Source of the DNA: an uncultured Pelagibacteraceae bacterium | Lineage (GTDB): Bacteria > Pseudomonadota > Alphaproteobacteria > Pelagibacterales > Pelagibacteraceae | Assembly: GCA_902566705.1 (NCBI GenBank) | Contig: CACFJT010000004.1 | Location: 1-64,000, forward strand | Direction: 5' to 3' | DNA: 64,000 nt | Shown here: positions 1 through 10,450 of the stretch, piece by piece | How positions within the stretch are numbered: position 1 is the first letter of the stretch | How the letters are laid out: each line of letters opens with the position of its first letter | The notes under the pieces: generated by a model | Databases searched by the model: none | What the model was told of the DNA's origin: nothing | Seen by the model: the letters and a program-made list of their open reading frames with translations, nothing else | Translations under genes and position numbers: made by a program

Positions 1-468
1 GTTTATGCATCAGCTTTTGTAAATGGTGTTTTCTCATTGAATAATGACAAACATCACGAAATTAGATCAATAATAAATCATTTAACTGAAAATACAAAAA
101 GTTATCAACTAATTAAAAGTGTTTTAGATGGAAGTTCTAAAGCAGTGTATCAAGGAAAAATATTTGTAAATTCAGATGCTCAAAAAACAGATGGATACCA
201 ATTGAGCAAAGCAATATTGTTAAATGAAGAGTCAGAGTTTAATGCTAAGCCAGAACTAGAAATTTATGCTGATGACGTTAAATGTTCGCATGGTTCAGCT
301 TCTGGTAGTTTAAACGAAGACTCTATATTTTATTTAATGTCTAGAGGTTTAAGTCATCAGCAGTCAAGAGATTTATTAATTAATGGTTTTTTACTAGATG
401 TGGTTGAAAAAATTACCGACTCAGAAATAAAAAATTTAATAAAAAATATGATTGGAATTAAAGAATGA
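1..468 (+). CDS. sufD: SufD-like Fe-S assembly protein, C-terminal part (gene starts upstream of window)
   Basis: Frame 1 is open from base 1 (VYASAFVNGVFSLNNDKHHEIRS...); 'CSHGSASGSLNEDSIFYLMSRGLS..A/Q.LLINGFL' is the SufB/D C-terminal signature; followed by sufS. Confidence 0.93.
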   Translation, partial: VYASAFVNGVFSLNNDKHHEIRSIINHLTENTKSYQLIKSVLDGSSKAVYQGKIFVNSDAQKTDGYQLSKAILLNEESEFNAKPELEIYADDVKCSHGSASGSLNEDSIFYLMSRGLSHQQSRDLLINGFLLDVVEKITDSEIKNLIKNMIGIKE

Positions 469-1682
469 ATGTTGATCAGATAAAAAAAGAATTTCCAATT
501 TTTGACGAAAAAATTCAAAATAACGATCTAGTATATTTAGATAGTGCAAATTCATCGCAAAAACCAAAGGTAGTTGTGGATAGAATTAATGAATTTTATA
601 CCAAACAATTTTCTAACGTTGGAAGAAGTGTTCATTATCTTGCAGTTGCGGCAACCAATTTATACGAAAATACAAGATCGTCAGTTCAAAAATATATCAA
701 TGCTAAAGATAAAAATGAAATTGTTTTTACAAAAGGTGCTACTGAAGCATTAAATTTAGTTGCTAATACATTGGGCCAAAGTTACTTACAGGAAGGTGAT
801 GAAGTATTGATTACAGAACTCGAGCATCATTCAAATTATGTGCCGTGGCATTTCTTAAGAAAATCAAAAAATATAAAAATAAATTTTGCTGAAATAAATG
901 AAGAAGGTGAAATTACTCTTGAAGAAATAGAAAAAAAAATAACACCAAAAACAAAGTTAATTTCGATTACTCATTTATCAAATGTAACAGGTGCAATTCT
1001 ACCAGTAAAAGAAATTACCCAGCTTGCACATTCAAAAGGAATAATTGTTGTAGTTGATGGATGCCAAGGAGCACCACATTTAAAATTAGATATGCAAGAT
1101 TTAGATTGTGATTTTTATGCAATTTCATGTCACAAAATGTATGGACCTACAGGTCTAGGAATCCTTTATGGTAAGAAAAAATGGTTAGAAGAATTACCTC
1201 CATACCAAGGTGGTGGAGGAATGATAAATGAAGTTAAAAAAGATAGGATTTCCTATGGTGAATTGCCCAATAAATACGAGGCAGGAACTATGGCAACAGC
1301 ACAAGTAATAGCTTTTGATCAATCAATAAAATTTTTAGAAAGCATTGGTATAGAAAATGTTATGAAGCATGAAGCTGATTTAGTTGAATACGGACAAGAA
1401 CTATTGCAAAAAAATAATTCAGTTAAACTTATTGGAAATCCAAAAAATAAAGGAGGAGTCTTATCGTTCACTATTGAAGGAGTTCACCCACACGATATAG
1501 CAACCATTTTGGATGAAGATGGGGTTGCAATAAGAGCAGGACATCATTGTTGTCAAATTTTACATGATAAATTAAATATCCCAGCAAGTGCAAGAGCATC
1601 AGTTGGTATTTACAATACAAAAGAAGATTTAGATCAGCTAAACCAGTCGATAAACAACTGTAAAAAAATATTTAATCTATAA
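465..1682 (+). CDS. sufS: Cysteine desulfurase SufS
   Basis: PLP aminotransferase class V; TKGATEALNLVA, SCHKMYGPTGLGILYGKK, RAGHHCCQ motifs. Confidence 0.96.
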   Translation: MNVDQIKKEFPIFDEKIQNNDLVYLDSANSSQKPKVVVDRINEFYTKQFSNVGRSVHYLAVAATNLYENTRSSVQKYINAKDKNEIVFTKGATEALNLVANTLGQSYLQEGDEVLITELEHHSNYVPWHFLRKSKNIKINFAEINEEGEITLEEIEKKITPKTKLISITHLSNVTGAILPVKEITQLAHSKGIIVVVDGCQGAPHLKLDMQDLDCDFYAISCHKMYGPTGLGILYGKKKWLEELPPYQGGGGMINEVKKDRISYGELPNKYEAGTMATAQVIAFDQSIKFLESIGIENVMKHEADLVEYGQELLQKNNSVKLIGNPKNKGGVLSFTIEGVHPHDIATILDEDGVAIRAGHHCCQILHDKLNIPASARASVGIYNTKEDLDQLNQSINNCKKIFNL

Positions 1683-2146
1683 TGAATTTAAAAGAACTTT
1701 ATCAAGAAATTATATTGGAGCATGGTAAAAATCCAAGAAATCTTAGAAAGACAGAAGGTTTTAATAAAGACGCCAAGGGTAACAACCCTCTTTGTGGTGA
1801 TAACGTTCATGTTTATTTAAAATTAAATGGACAAAAAATTGTAGAAGATGCATCATTTGAAGGGAGCGGTTGTGCTATTTCAATGGCCTCAGCCTCTATA
1901 ATGACAGATTTAATTAAAGGAAAAAATGAACATGAGGCTAAAGAAATTGTTGAGGATTTTTTAGGTATGATTAAAGAAAATCCTGAATTAAAATCTGAGT
2001 ATTTGAGTGAAGATGAAAAAACTAAACTAATGTGTTTATCTGGTGTTAAGCAATATCCAATGAGAGTTAAATGTGCAACTTTATCTTGGCATACAATGGT
2101 TTCGGCTTTTGATGAAAAAACAGAGGAAGTAAAAACTGAGAATTAA
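1682..2146 (+). CDS. sufU: SUF-type NifU/IscU-like Fe-S scaffold
   Basis: NPLCGDNVHVYLKL, GSGCAISMASASIMTD, CATLSWHTM; operon context. Confidence 0.9.
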   Translation: MNLKELYQEIILEHGKNPRNLRKTEGFNKDAKGNNPLCGDNVHVYLKLNGQKIVEDASFEGSGCAISMASASIMTDLIKGKNEHEAKEIVEDFLGMIKENPELKSEYLSEDEKTKLMCLSGVKQYPMRVKCATLSWHTMVSAFDEKTEEVKTEN

Positions 2147-2149
2147 ATT

Positions 2150-2449
2150 ATGACAAAAAAAGAAGAAATAATTGAGGAAATAAGAAAAATTTATGACCCT
2201 GAGTTACCTGTAAATATCTACGAGTTAGGTTTGATTTATGATATTAAGGTAAAAGAGGAAAAGTTTGCTATTATCAAAATGACACTGACTACTCCAAACT
2301 GTCCAGTTGCAGAAAGTTTACCAAAAGAGGTCAAAGAGGGCGCAATGCAAGTAGAAGGTATTGAGGATGTTGATCTTGAGTTAGTTTGGGATCCGCCATG
2401 GAATAAAGACATGATGTCAGAAGCAGCTAAATTGGAATTAAATTTGTAA
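2150..2449 (+). CDS. sufT: SufT-like DUF59/MIP18 protein
   Basis: DPELPVNIYELGLIYDI, TTPNCPVAESLP, VWDPPWNKDMMS. Confidence 0.92.
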   Translation: MTKKEEIIEEIRKIYDPELPVNIYELGLIYDIKVKEEKFAIIKMTLTTPNCPVAESLPKEVKEGAMQVEGIEDVDLELVWDPPWNKDMMSEAAKLELNL

Positions 2450-2781
2450 TGAACCCGATAATTAAATTAAGTGATAACGCAGCTTTGAGAATAAAAGAGA
2501 TAATGTCTAATGCTGAAAAAGACTCTATTGGTGTTAGAGTATCAGTTAAATCAGGTGGTTGTGCAGGAATGTCTTATGTAATGGAGTATACAAAAGAGTT
2601 AAATCCTAACGATGAGGTTATTGAAGATAAAGGTGTGAAAGTGTTCGTTGATTCAGCTGCTGTTATGTATCTGCTTGGCACTGAAATGGACTACAAAAAG
2701 AACGAATTATCCTCGTCATTTGTGTTCAATAATCCTAATGAAACTGAGCGTTGTGGCTGTGGAGAGTCCTTTAAAATATAA
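2449..2781 (+). CDS. sufA: A-type Fe-S carrier (SufA/ErpA-like)
   Basis: GGCAGMSYVMEY and C-terminal CGCGESF. Confidence 0.92.
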   Translation: MNPIIKLSDNAALRIKEIMSNAEKDSIGVRVSVKSGGCAGMSYVMEYTKELNPNDEVIEDKGVKVFVDSAAVMYLLGTEMDYKKNELSSSFVFNNPNETERCGCGESFKI

Positions 2782-2850
2782 TAAGTTGTATTATCCTACT
2801 TCTTGCATATCTGCATTGCATTGTTTGCATATCTAGTATATAGATTCTCC

Positions 2851-3021
2851 ATGAATAAATTTGAGTTTAAAAATCTTGTTAAAAACTTAAAAGACTCTTT
2901 AAAGGAAAAAGCATTCTTTAAAGAACTACGTAAAGAAGTCGAGACCGGTGCTAATGGAACACAAGATTACGTAGTCAAAAAAGGAATTAACAAAGATACA
3001 ATTGCATCGACAAGACAGTAG
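2851..3021 (+). CDS. Small basic protein (56 aa) of unknown function; ATG at 2851 preferred over the longer track ORF (2803)
   Basis: MNKFEFKNLVKNLKDSLKEKAFFKELRKEVETGANGTQDYVVKKGINKDTIASTRQ; soluble, charged; upstream extension crosses a repeat-containing intergenic stretch. Confidence 0.65.
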   Translation: MNKFEFKNLVKNLKDSLKEKAFFKELRKEVETGANGTQDYVVKKGINKDTIASTRQ

Positions 3022-3029
3022 CTAAAAAC

Positions 3030-4436
3030 TTAGCAGCTGTAATACATCTCAAACTCAACAGGATGAGGTGCGTGTTCAAATTTGTGTATTTCTTCGAACT
3101 TCAAAGCAATATAAGCATCGATTTGATCGTCAGTAAATACATCGCCTTGAGTTAAAAATTCTCTGTCTTTGTCTAGACTTTCCATTGCCTCTCTTAATGA
3201 TCCACACACAGTTGGAATTGATTTAACTTCCTCTGGTGGTAGTTCATACAAATCTTTGTCAAATGACTCTCCTGGATGAATTTTATTTTTAATTCCATCT
3301 ATTCCAGCCATTAACATTGCTGCAAAAGTTAAATAAGGATTACCTGATGCATCAGGAAATCTAATTTCACATCTTGCGCCTTTTTTACTTAAGGTAATAG
3401 GAATTCTGCACGATGCTGATCTATTTCTAGCTGAGTAAGCTAGTAATACTGGAGCCTCAAAACCAGGAATTAATCTTTTATAGCTATTTGTAGTTGCATT
3501 TGAAAATGCATTAATTGCTTTTGCATGTTTTAAAATTCCACCAATATAATGCAAAGCTGTTTCCGACAAACCTGAATAAGCATCACCAGAAAATACTGGT
3601 GTATCACCTTTCCATATTGATTGATGAGTATGCATTCCAGAACCATTATCACCCGCAACAGGTTTAGGCATAAATGTTGCTGTTTTTCCAAATGAATGAG
3701 TTACCATTTGAACAACATATTTGTATAACTGAACATTATCAGCTTGATCAACTAAAGTTCCAAAATACATTCCTAGTTCATGCTGACTTGGGGCAACTTC
3801 ATGGTGATGCTTTTCAACTTTAATACCGACTTCTTTTAAGTTTTTTAAATATTCACTTCTCATATCCTGTTCGCTATCTACAGGCGGAACAGGGAAGTAT
3901 CCTCCTTTAACACCAGGTCTATGACCCATGTTTCCATTTTCATATTCTTTCCCAGAATTATATGGACCTTCTTTACTGTCTAGGGCAAAGCCACACTCAT
4001 TCATATCATTTTTAATTCGCACATCGTCAAATACAAAAAACTCAGGCTCTGGACCAAAAAATGCTTTATCACCAATTCCAGAGGATTTTAAATATTCCTC
4101 TGCTTTTTTTGCTATACCTCTAGGATCTCTCTCATATGGTGTTTTCTTTATCGCATCAAGAATATCGCAAAACAAAACTACTGTATTATGAGACGTAAAA
4201 GGATCCATAAACATTCTTGAAGTATCAGGCTTTAAAATCATGTCAGACTCATTAATTGCTTTCCATCCTGCAATAGAAGAGCCGTCAAAAAACACTCCTT
4301 CATTTAACATTCCCTCATCAACTACCGTTGAGTCCATAGTTAAATGCTGAAGTTTACCTCTTGGGTCTGTAAATCTTAAATCTACAAATTCTGCATCTTT
4401 TTCTTTGATGTATTTTAAAACGTTAGCTGCACTCAT
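3030..4436 (-). CDS. glnA: Glutamine synthetase type I
   Basis: [44 protein letters not shown]. Confidence 0.98.
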   Translation of the reverse strand: MSAANVLKYIKEKDAEFVDLRFTDPRGKLQHLTMDSTVVDEGMLNEGVFFDGSSIAGWKAINESDMILKPDTSRMFMDPFTSHNTVVLFCDILDAIKKTPYERDPRGIAKKAEEYLKSSGIGDKAFFGPEPEFFVFDDVRIKNDMNECGFALDSKEGPYNSGKEYENGNMGHRPGVKGGYFPVPPVDSEQDMRSEYLKNLKEVGIKVEKHHHEVAPSQHELGMYFGTLVDQADNVQLYKYVVQMVTHSFGKTATFMPKPVAGDNGSGMHTHQSIWKGDTPVFSGDAYSGLSETALHYIGGILKHAKAINAFSNATTNSYKRLIPGFEAPVLLAYSARNRSASCRIPITLSKKGARCEIRFPDASGNPYLTFAAMLMAGIDGIKNKIHPGESFDKDLYELPPEEVKSIPTVCGSLREAMESLDKDREFLTQGDVFTDDQIDAYIALKFEEIHKFEHAPHPVEFEMYYSC

Positions 4437-4573
4437 TTTGTCTCCTATGTAATTTTGTTGGGCCTAATTACCAAAAAAATAATGGAAAATATTGCTTATT
4501 TAATAAATAACACCTATGCAATTTTCACATAAGTAGTGTAATTAGTCACTGAATTTTTAAAGAAATTAAAACA

Positions 4574-5056
4574 ATGAATTCAATACTATTTAAAGAGCCG
4601 GTTAAAAGAGCAGAAAAAGCAATTAAAGAATTTAATCCTAATCTGAGAGTTATAATTTTAGAGCAAACAGCAAGGACAGCACAAGATGCTGCTACAGCTT
4701 TAGGTTGTAAAGTTGGAGCAATTGTAAAAAGCTTACTTTTCAAAGCAGGTGAGGAATTTATTCTTTGTTTAATTTCAGGAGACAAAAGATGTTCTTTGAA
4801 TAAGTTAAAAAAAATCTTAAATGAAAAAGACGTTTCTATGGCTAATCCTGAAGATGTTAAAAAAGTAACAGGTTATACAATCGGGGGCGTTTCTCCAACA
4901 GGTCATTTGATAAAAATAAAAATATTTATTGATGAAAATTTAAAAAATTTTGACACTATCTTTGCAGCAGCTGGTCATCCAAATGCAGTTTTTAAAATAG
5001 AATTTGAAAGTTTAAAATCATTAACATCAGGTATAACACAAGAGATAACTGAATGA
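4574..5056 (+). CDS. YbaK/EbsC-type aminoacyl-tRNA deacylase-like protein
   Basis: AQDAATALGCKVGAIVKSLLFK...VTGYTIGGVSPTGH. Confidence 0.88.
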   Translation: MNSILFKEPVKRAEKAIKEFNPNLRVIILEQTARTAQDAATALGCKVGAIVKSLLFKAGEEFILCLISGDKRCSLNKLKKILNEKDVSMANPEDVKKVTGYTIGGVSPTGHLIKIKIFIDENLKNFDTIFAAAGHPNAVFKIEFESLKSLTSGITQEITE

Positions 5057-5940
5057 GAAAACCTAAATTAATTGATTATTTGTTGTTGACTTTATTGTCT
5101 CTTATATGGGCCTCAGCTTTTTTTAATATTAAAATTGCCACATATTCTTTTGGACCTATTACCATAGGTTTCTTAAGATCTTTTTTAGGTGCTATGCCTG
5201 TTTTAATATTATGCTTTTATAAAAATATTGAAATCGAAGCATTTTCAAAAGATTGGAAGTGGTTTGCAATTATAGGATTAATAAATTTAGCTATACCTTT
5301 CATGCTAATATCATATGGAGTAAATTATGTACAAAGTAACTTAGCAGCTATTTTAATGTCCACGACACCTTTGAGCTCAACAGTTTTAGCTCACTTTTTT
5401 TTAAAGGGAGAAAAATTTAATTTATTAAAAACAATAGGTTTATTGATAGGTTTTTCAGGAATAGTATTTTTATTTTCAGATAATTTTTTAATTAATGAAA
5501 ATAACTTTATAGCTGCACTTTTAATTTTGCTTGGATCCACTTGTTATGTAATTGGGGGAGTAATAACATTAAAAATTAGTAATAAAGAAAATGAAAATGT
5601 TACAGTTTCAATTTTAATTTGGTCAACAATTATACTTTTTCCGTTTGCCTTAATTTTTGAAAAACCTTGGATGTTAAATCCTTCAACAAACTCAATTATA
5701 TCTGTAATATATTTAGGAATTTTTCCAACTGGAATAGCATGGTTATTAAGATTTAAAATTTTAAAAACAAATGGATTAATTTTTCATTCACAAGTTTCAT
5801 ACATAATTCCAATATTTGGAATTATTTTAGGTTATATATTTTTAAATGAGATAATTACTTCAAAAATTATTGTTGCCCTAATTGCAGTATTTATCGGAAT
5901 ATATTTAGCAAGAAAAGCAGATTATAAAAATGTTACTTAA
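5053..5940 (+). CDS. EamA/DMT-family transporter
   Basis: ~10 hydrophobic segments; LLSLIWASAFFNIKIA and P..G.AW.L motifs. Confidence 0.92.
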   Translation: MRKPKLIDYLLLTLLSLIWASAFFNIKIATYSFGPITIGFLRSFLGAMPVLILCFYKNIEIEAFSKDWKWFAIIGLINLAIPFMLISYGVNYVQSNLAAILMSTTPLSSTVLAHFFLKGEKFNLLKTIGLLIGFSGIVFLFSDNFLINENNFIAALLILLGSTCYVIGGVITLKISNKENENVTVSILIWSTIILFPFALIFEKPWMLNPSTNSIISVIYLGIFPTGIAWLLRFKILKTNGLIFHSQVSYIIPIFGIILGYIFLNEIITSKIIVALIAVFIGIYLARKADYKNVT

Positions 5941-6838
5941 GATTTGCGATTGCTTTTATGTGTGAAGGACCTGTTTCACAACATCCTCCAAGAATAGTTG
6001 CCCCAGCTTCTTTAAATTTTTGAACAATTTCTTGAATTTTAATTGGCGTCAAATCTTGTCTTTTTCCTAAAATTTCGTTTGGATTAGATTTTTTACCTTT
6101 AAAAATAGATGTATAATTTTTCTTTAGTTTAGTTGTAACAAAGCCATTTAATTTGAAACCAAATGGTATATTTAAACTTTTTAACTCTAGTAAATTTTTC
6201 TCAAAATTTTCAGGAGAAACACATGACAACATCACTCCAAGAGTATTTTCATCGATTATATTTTTTATATCTTTGATTTTTTCTCCACTTGGTAAAGTAG
6301 TTCCCTCAGATATATGTAATCCAACTAAATAAGGTTTTTTAAATTCTTTCACTGCATCTATCCCACATTTAACCTCTTTAATACTGCTCCAAACATCAAA
6401 GTAAAAAAAATCAACATATGGATTTAACATTTTTGCTTGACTATGAAAGTTTTCAATAATTTCAATCTCATCTCTATCATCTGCTTCATATGTTAAATTT
6501 TGAGGAGGTATACCGCCAGCAATATAAGTATTAGGAAAATTCTGTTTTGCAGCTTGTGCAATTTCACCAGCTTTTTGATTTAAATATTTAAATTTATCTA
6601 AAAGGTTATTCTCTTTTAAACGTTTTTGTCGTGTTGCAAAAGTTGTAGTGACAATAACTTCTGCCCCAGCTTTTATGAAATCAACGTGGGTATTTAAAAC
6701 AAGTTGATGATAATTTGAATCCAATATAGCATTAGCACTCCACAGTGTTGAATTTGGCTTCATCCCTCTTGCAAGTAATTCTTGACCCATTCCTCCATCT
6801 AATATTCTTATTTTTTTAAAAAAATCTTTGTTAATCAT
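5933..6838 (-). CDS. Homocysteine S-methyltransferase-family protein
   Basis: LDGGMGQELLARG, C-terminal GGCCETGPSHI zinc motif. Confidence 0.92.
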   Translation of the reverse strand: MINKDFFKKIRILDGGMGQELLARGMKPNSTLWSANAILDSNYHQLVLNTHVDFIKAGAEVIVTTTFATRQKRLKENNLLDKFKYLNQKAGEIAQAAKQNFPNTYIAGGIPPQNLTYEADDRDEIEIIENFHSQAKMLNPYVDFFYFDVWSSIKEVKCGIDAVKEFKKPYLVGLHISEGTTLPSGEKIKDIKNIIDENTLGVMLSCVSPENFEKNLLELKSLNIPFGFKLNGFVTTKLKKNYTSIFKGKKSNPNEILGKRQDLTPIKIQEIVQKFKEAGATILGGCCETGPSHIKAIANLK

Positions 6839-7428
6839 TATTTTTTAAAAATTATTTTAGCATTAAAAGAAAAAGATCTTCTTTCAGAATTGATATTAAA
6901 AGGATATGCAGTATGCATTAAATAGTTTGGAAAAATTATTAAGTCTCGTTCTTTAGGTACAATATTGAAAATACTTCTGCTTAAAAAACCTCTTTGTCCA
7001 TTTATAAAATCAATTGTGCCATTAGTCTTATCTTTTTTATTTTTTACAAGTTTATTTTTAGTCATATCTTTTGGGATTTTTAAATATCCTACACCAGATA
7101 AATCTCCATCATGATAATGAATAGGATTATATTCATCTTTAAATTGGCTAACTACCCATAAATTTAGTATTTTTATATCTTTAACTTTTTTAATTTTTTC
7201 ATTTTTAAGAAAATCTTTGATATTTTTTTTTATTTCTCTTTCTAAATTTTTTTTTATAAAATTATTTGAAATTTTAATTTCTTTTTTAATTTGACTAGCT
7301 AGTTTGGAGCTATAATCGTTTTTTTTTGTTAAATCTTTATTATCAATTTCTTTATTTAAGATATCTAAAAATTTCTTTGAAATTTTTGTTTTTCCAATAG
7401 ATGGACCAAAAGGCTTTATATTTTTCAT
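6838..7428 (-). CDS. Putative 2OG-Fe(II) oxygenase (TIGR02466-like)
   Basis: NPIHYHDGDLSGVGYLKIP ... FPNYLMHTAYPF..ERRSFSFNAKI. Confidence 0.7.
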   Translation of the reverse strand: MKNIKPFGPSIGKTKISKKFLDILNKEIDNKDLTKKNDYSSKLASQIKKEIKISNNFIKKNLEREIKKNIKDFLKNEKIKKVKDIKILNLWVVSQFKDEYNPIHYHDGDLSGVGYLKIPKDMTKNKLVKNKKDKTNGTIDFINGQRGFLSRSIFNIVPKERDLIIFPNYLMHTAYPFNINSERRSFSFNAKIIFKK

Positions 7429-7465
7429 AATTCTCTAAATATCTTAAAAGCAAATTTATTCAATA

Positions 7466-8212
7466 TTAAGCTATAAGCTTAATTCCTATTCTTATTGCGA
7501 CAAAAATAACAAGAAAAGAAGTTAGTATAGCTAATATTTTGTTTGGTAGAAATTTAATGTTTAGTACGCTACCAATTTGTCCTCCAACAAGTACCGACAA
7601 AAACAATGGCCAATAGATAATTACCTGATCTAAAATCTGATCTTTTGTCAGCTGCCCAGCTATTCCAAATATAGAATTGATTAATATAAATAAAGATGCA
7701 CTACTAGTAATATGTCTAGCGTATCCAGCTTTCATTAAAAATAGAAGAGGGCTTAAAAAAATTCCTCCACCAATTCCTACTATACCTGACATAAAGCCAA
7801 TTATCGATCCAATAGAAATTGATATTAATTTTGGTATTTTGTTAATTTTAATTTTTTCTTTACTAAAAGATTTACTCTCAATTAGTAAAAAAATGCCTGC
7901 AACCGACAAAACACAAAATAATAAAACTTCAAATAAACTTTTTTCAATTGTTATTGATCCTCCAATAAATGCAAAAGGAATAGAGCCAATTAAATAAGGA
8001 AAAAGTAAATTAAAGTTTATATTTTTAGATCTTAAAAAATTGATAGAATTACCAGATACAACAATAATATTACATACAAGAGCTATAACAGGAAATATTG
8101 TGTAAGGTACACCCCAAATTAAAAGTATTGCAAGATATGTTGAGCCTCCCCCAAAACCAACACTTGAGTATATTAATGCAGTTACAAAGAAAAGAATTGA
8201 TAATATAATCAT
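7466..8212 (-). CDS. TauE/SafE-family membrane permease
   Basis: SSVGFGGGSTYLAILLIWG, GIVGIGGGIFLSPLL repeat architecture. Confidence 0.88.
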   Translation of the reverse strand: MIILSILFFVTALIYSSVGFGGGSTYLAILLIWGVPYTIFPVIALVCNIIVVSGNSINFLRSKNINFNLLFPYLIGSIPFAFIGGSITIEKSLFEVLLFCVLSVAGIFLLIESKSFSKEKIKINKIPKLISISIGSIIGFMSGIVGIGGGIFLSPLLFLMKAGYARHITSSASLFILINSIFGIAGQLTKDQILDQVIIYWPLFLSVLVGGQIGSVLNIKFLPNKILAILTSFLVIFVAIRIGIKLIA

Positions 8213-8221
8213 TTATAAATT

Positions 8222-8722
8222 ATGGATGTCAATATAGCTTTATTAACTGTAACAGATACAAGAACTTTTGATAATGATAAATCAGGTGCAATCTTGGTTG
8301 AAAAAATTAAAGAGGCTAAGCATAAATTGATCGATAGAAAAATTTGTAAAGATAATAAAGAGGATATTGTTAAAATTTTAAAAGAATGGACAAATCAAAA
8401 AAATATAGATGTCATAATCACTACTGGAGGAACAGGTCTAACTGGAAGAGATATAACTCCAGAAGCAGTAAATGAAATTGCAGATAAACATATACCTGGA
8501 TTTGGAGAGGTTTTTAGAACAATAAGTCTAAAAACAGTTGGAACTTCATCTATACAATCTAGGGCGTGTGCTGCATTATCAAATGGCAAATATATATTTG
8601 CATTACCTGGTTCATCAGGAGGAGTGACTGATGCATGGGATGAAATTTTAAAACACCAATTAGATGTTAATCACAAACCTTGCAATTTTGTTGAATTGTT
8701 TCCTAGATTAAAAGAAAAGTAA
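8222..8722 (+). CDS. moaB: Molybdenum cofactor biosynthesis protein B
   Basis: VIITTGGTGLTGRDITPEA, FALPGSSGGVTDAWDEIL. Confidence 0.94.
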   Translation: MDVNIALLTVTDTRTFDNDKSGAILVEKIKEAKHKLIDRKICKDNKEDIVKILKEWTNQKNIDVIITTGGTGLTGRDITPEAVNEIADKHIPGFGEVFRTISLKTVGTSSIQSRACAALSNGKYIFALPGSSGGVTDAWDEILKHQLDVNHKPCNFVELFPRLKEK

Positions 8723-8968
8723 TTATTTTTGATATTTTGCTTTCCACTCTGAGTAAGGCATTCCGTATACATGCTTTCTTGCATCAGGATCAGATATTTC
8801 CACTCCTTTTTTTTCTGCCTCTTCTCTATACCATCTTGATAAACAGTTTCTACAAAAACCAGCTAAATTCATTAGATCTATATTTTGAACATCTTTTCTT
8901 TCGTCTAAATGTTTCATTAGTCTTTCAAGAGTAGCTGATTGAATATCTTTTTTAAGACTCTCATCCAT
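8723..8968 (-). CDS. DUF1244 family protein
   Basis: MNLAGFCRNCLSRWYREEAE...GMPYSEWKAKYQ. Confidence 0.9.
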   Translation of the reverse strand: MDESLKKDIQSATLERLMKHLDERKDVQNIDLMNLAGFCRNCLSRWYREEAEKKGVEISDPDARKHVYGMPYSEWKAKYQK

Positions 8969-9545
8969 AATTTACGTCTCTATTTTTAATTTTTATTCTT
9001 AATGCTAATAACACTATTATTATTATAAAGTATATTAAAGGCTTAAAAAAAACAGTTTTTGATAACCATATATAATGTAGAGAACCAAAAATGGCTATTA
9101 CATAAACTAATCTATGCAATTTTTTCCAATTATTTTTAAGCAATCTCAACATTTTTTGTGAAGAGGTAATCACCAAAGGAATCAGTAATACCCATGCTGC
9201 AAAACCAATAAAAACATATTTTTTTTTTACAACATCATCTAATATTGGTTTCCAATCAAATCTGTAATCTAATCCAACGTAGGTTAACAAATGAAGTGTT
9301 GCATAGAAAAAAACAAATAAACCTAACATCCTTCTAAAACTTACCCAAATAGGTAATTTTGTAAATCTTTTGAGAGGACTCATGGATAGTGTTAAGCAAA
9401 TGAAAATTAAAGTCCACTCACCTGTAAAATGGGTAATTTCTTTTACCGGTTCAGGACCAAGTTTATTAAAAAAAATTTTATATAAGATTAGAAAAAAAGG
9501 AGTTGTGCTTAGAATAAATAAGCCTGGCTTTAAATATTTTCTCAT
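8961..9545 (-). CDS. msrQ: MsrQ (YedZ) haem-binding ferric reductase-like membrane subunit
   Basis: FTGEWTLIFICLTLSMSPLKR, RRMLGLFVFFYATLHLLTYVGLD, LHRLVYVIAIFGSLHYIW. Confidence 0.93.
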   Translation of the reverse strand: MRKYLKPGLFILSTTPFFLILYKIFFNKLGPEPVKEITHFTGEWTLIFICLTLSMSPLKRFTKLPIWVSFRRMLGLFVFFYATLHLLTYVGLDYRFDWKPILDDVVKKKYVFIGFAAWVLLIPLVITSSQKMLRLLKNNWKKLHRLVYVIAIFGSLHYIWLSKTVFFKPLIYFIIIIVLLALRIKIKNRDVNYG

Positions 9546-10450
9546 TAAAAATATTTTTTAAGATCCATACCAGTGTATAAACTTGCAACTTCATCTCCAT
9601 AGCCATTAAACATTAATGTTTTTACTCGTGGTGCCCAAACACCCTCACCAATTATTCTTTCAGTTGCTTGAGACCATCTAGGATGATCAACATTAGGGTT
9701 AACATTTGAGTAAAATCCATATTCTCTAGGTGAAGCCCACATCCATGAAGAGGTAGGCATGTTTTCGACTAATTTTATTTTAACAATTGCTTTTGCACTT
9801 TTAAAACCATACTTCCACGGAATAAAAATTCTAAACGGTGCCCCATTTTGATTTGGAAGTTTTTTACCATACAAGCCAGTTACAACAGTTGTTAAAGGAT
9901 GCATTGCTTCATCAATTCTTAAACCTTCATTGTATGGCCAGTTTAAAATTGGATATCTTTGACCTTTCATTTGCGTGGGATCATATACACTTTCAAATTC
10001 AACAAATTTTGCTTTATTTGTTAGATTAACTTTTGAGAGTAATTTGCTTAAAGAAAAACCCATCCAAGGAATTACCATTGACCATCCTTCTACACACCTT
10101 AATCTGTAAATTCTTTCCTCGGATACAAACATTTCAGAAATTTCTTCCATGGTTAGTTTAATTGGTTTTTCAACTTCACCTTCAATACTAATATCCCATG
10201 GTGTAGTCTTAAATATTTGCGAGTTTCTATAAGGATCACTTTTTGATGTACCAAACTCATAATAATTATTATATGTAGTTATATCTTTATAACTTGTTAG
10301 TTTATCTCTATCATTTGCTAAAGATTTACTTGCAAGAGTAATAGATGATATCGCAATAGAACTAGCACCTAATCCAATAGATTTAATAAAAGATCTTCTA
10401 TTTTTATAAATTTTTTCTGGTGTGATTTCTGAGTATTTAATTTTTTTCAT
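9545..10450 (-). CDS. msrP: MsrP (YedY) periplasmic Mo-dependent methionine sulfoxide reductase
   Basis: Tat-like NRRSFIKSIGLG; YRLRCVEGWSMVIPWMGF; GAPFRIFIPWKYGFKSAKAI. Confidence 0.95.
   Translation of the reverse strand: MKKIKYSEITPEKIYKNRRSFIKSIGLGASSIAISSITLASKSLANDRDKLTSYKDITTYNNYYEFGTSKSDPYRNSQIFKTTPWDISIEGEVEKPIKLTMEEISEMFVSEERIYRLRCVEGWSMVIPWMGFSLSKLLSKVNLTNKAKFVEFESVYDPTQMKGQRYPILNWPYNEGLRIDEAMHPLTTVVTGLYGKKLPNQNGAPFRIFIPWKYGFKSAKAIVKIKLVENMPTSSWMWASPREYGFYSNVNPNVDHPRWSQATERIIGEGVWAPRVKTLMFNGYGDEVASLYTGMDLKKYF

Noticed and set aside
2648-2836. 62-aa plus-strand ORF overlapping sufA end
   Set aside because: Out-of-frame overlap with sufA; no support.
3928-4191. 87-aa plus-strand ORF inside glnA
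   Set aside because: Antisense shadow of glnA.
7190-7330. Poly-T/poly-A-rich stretch
   Set aside because: Falls within a lysine-rich coding region (minus strand AAA codons), not a terminator or repeat.
7677-7997. 106-aa plus-strand ORF
   Set aside because: Antisense to TauE/SafE permease; shadow ORF.
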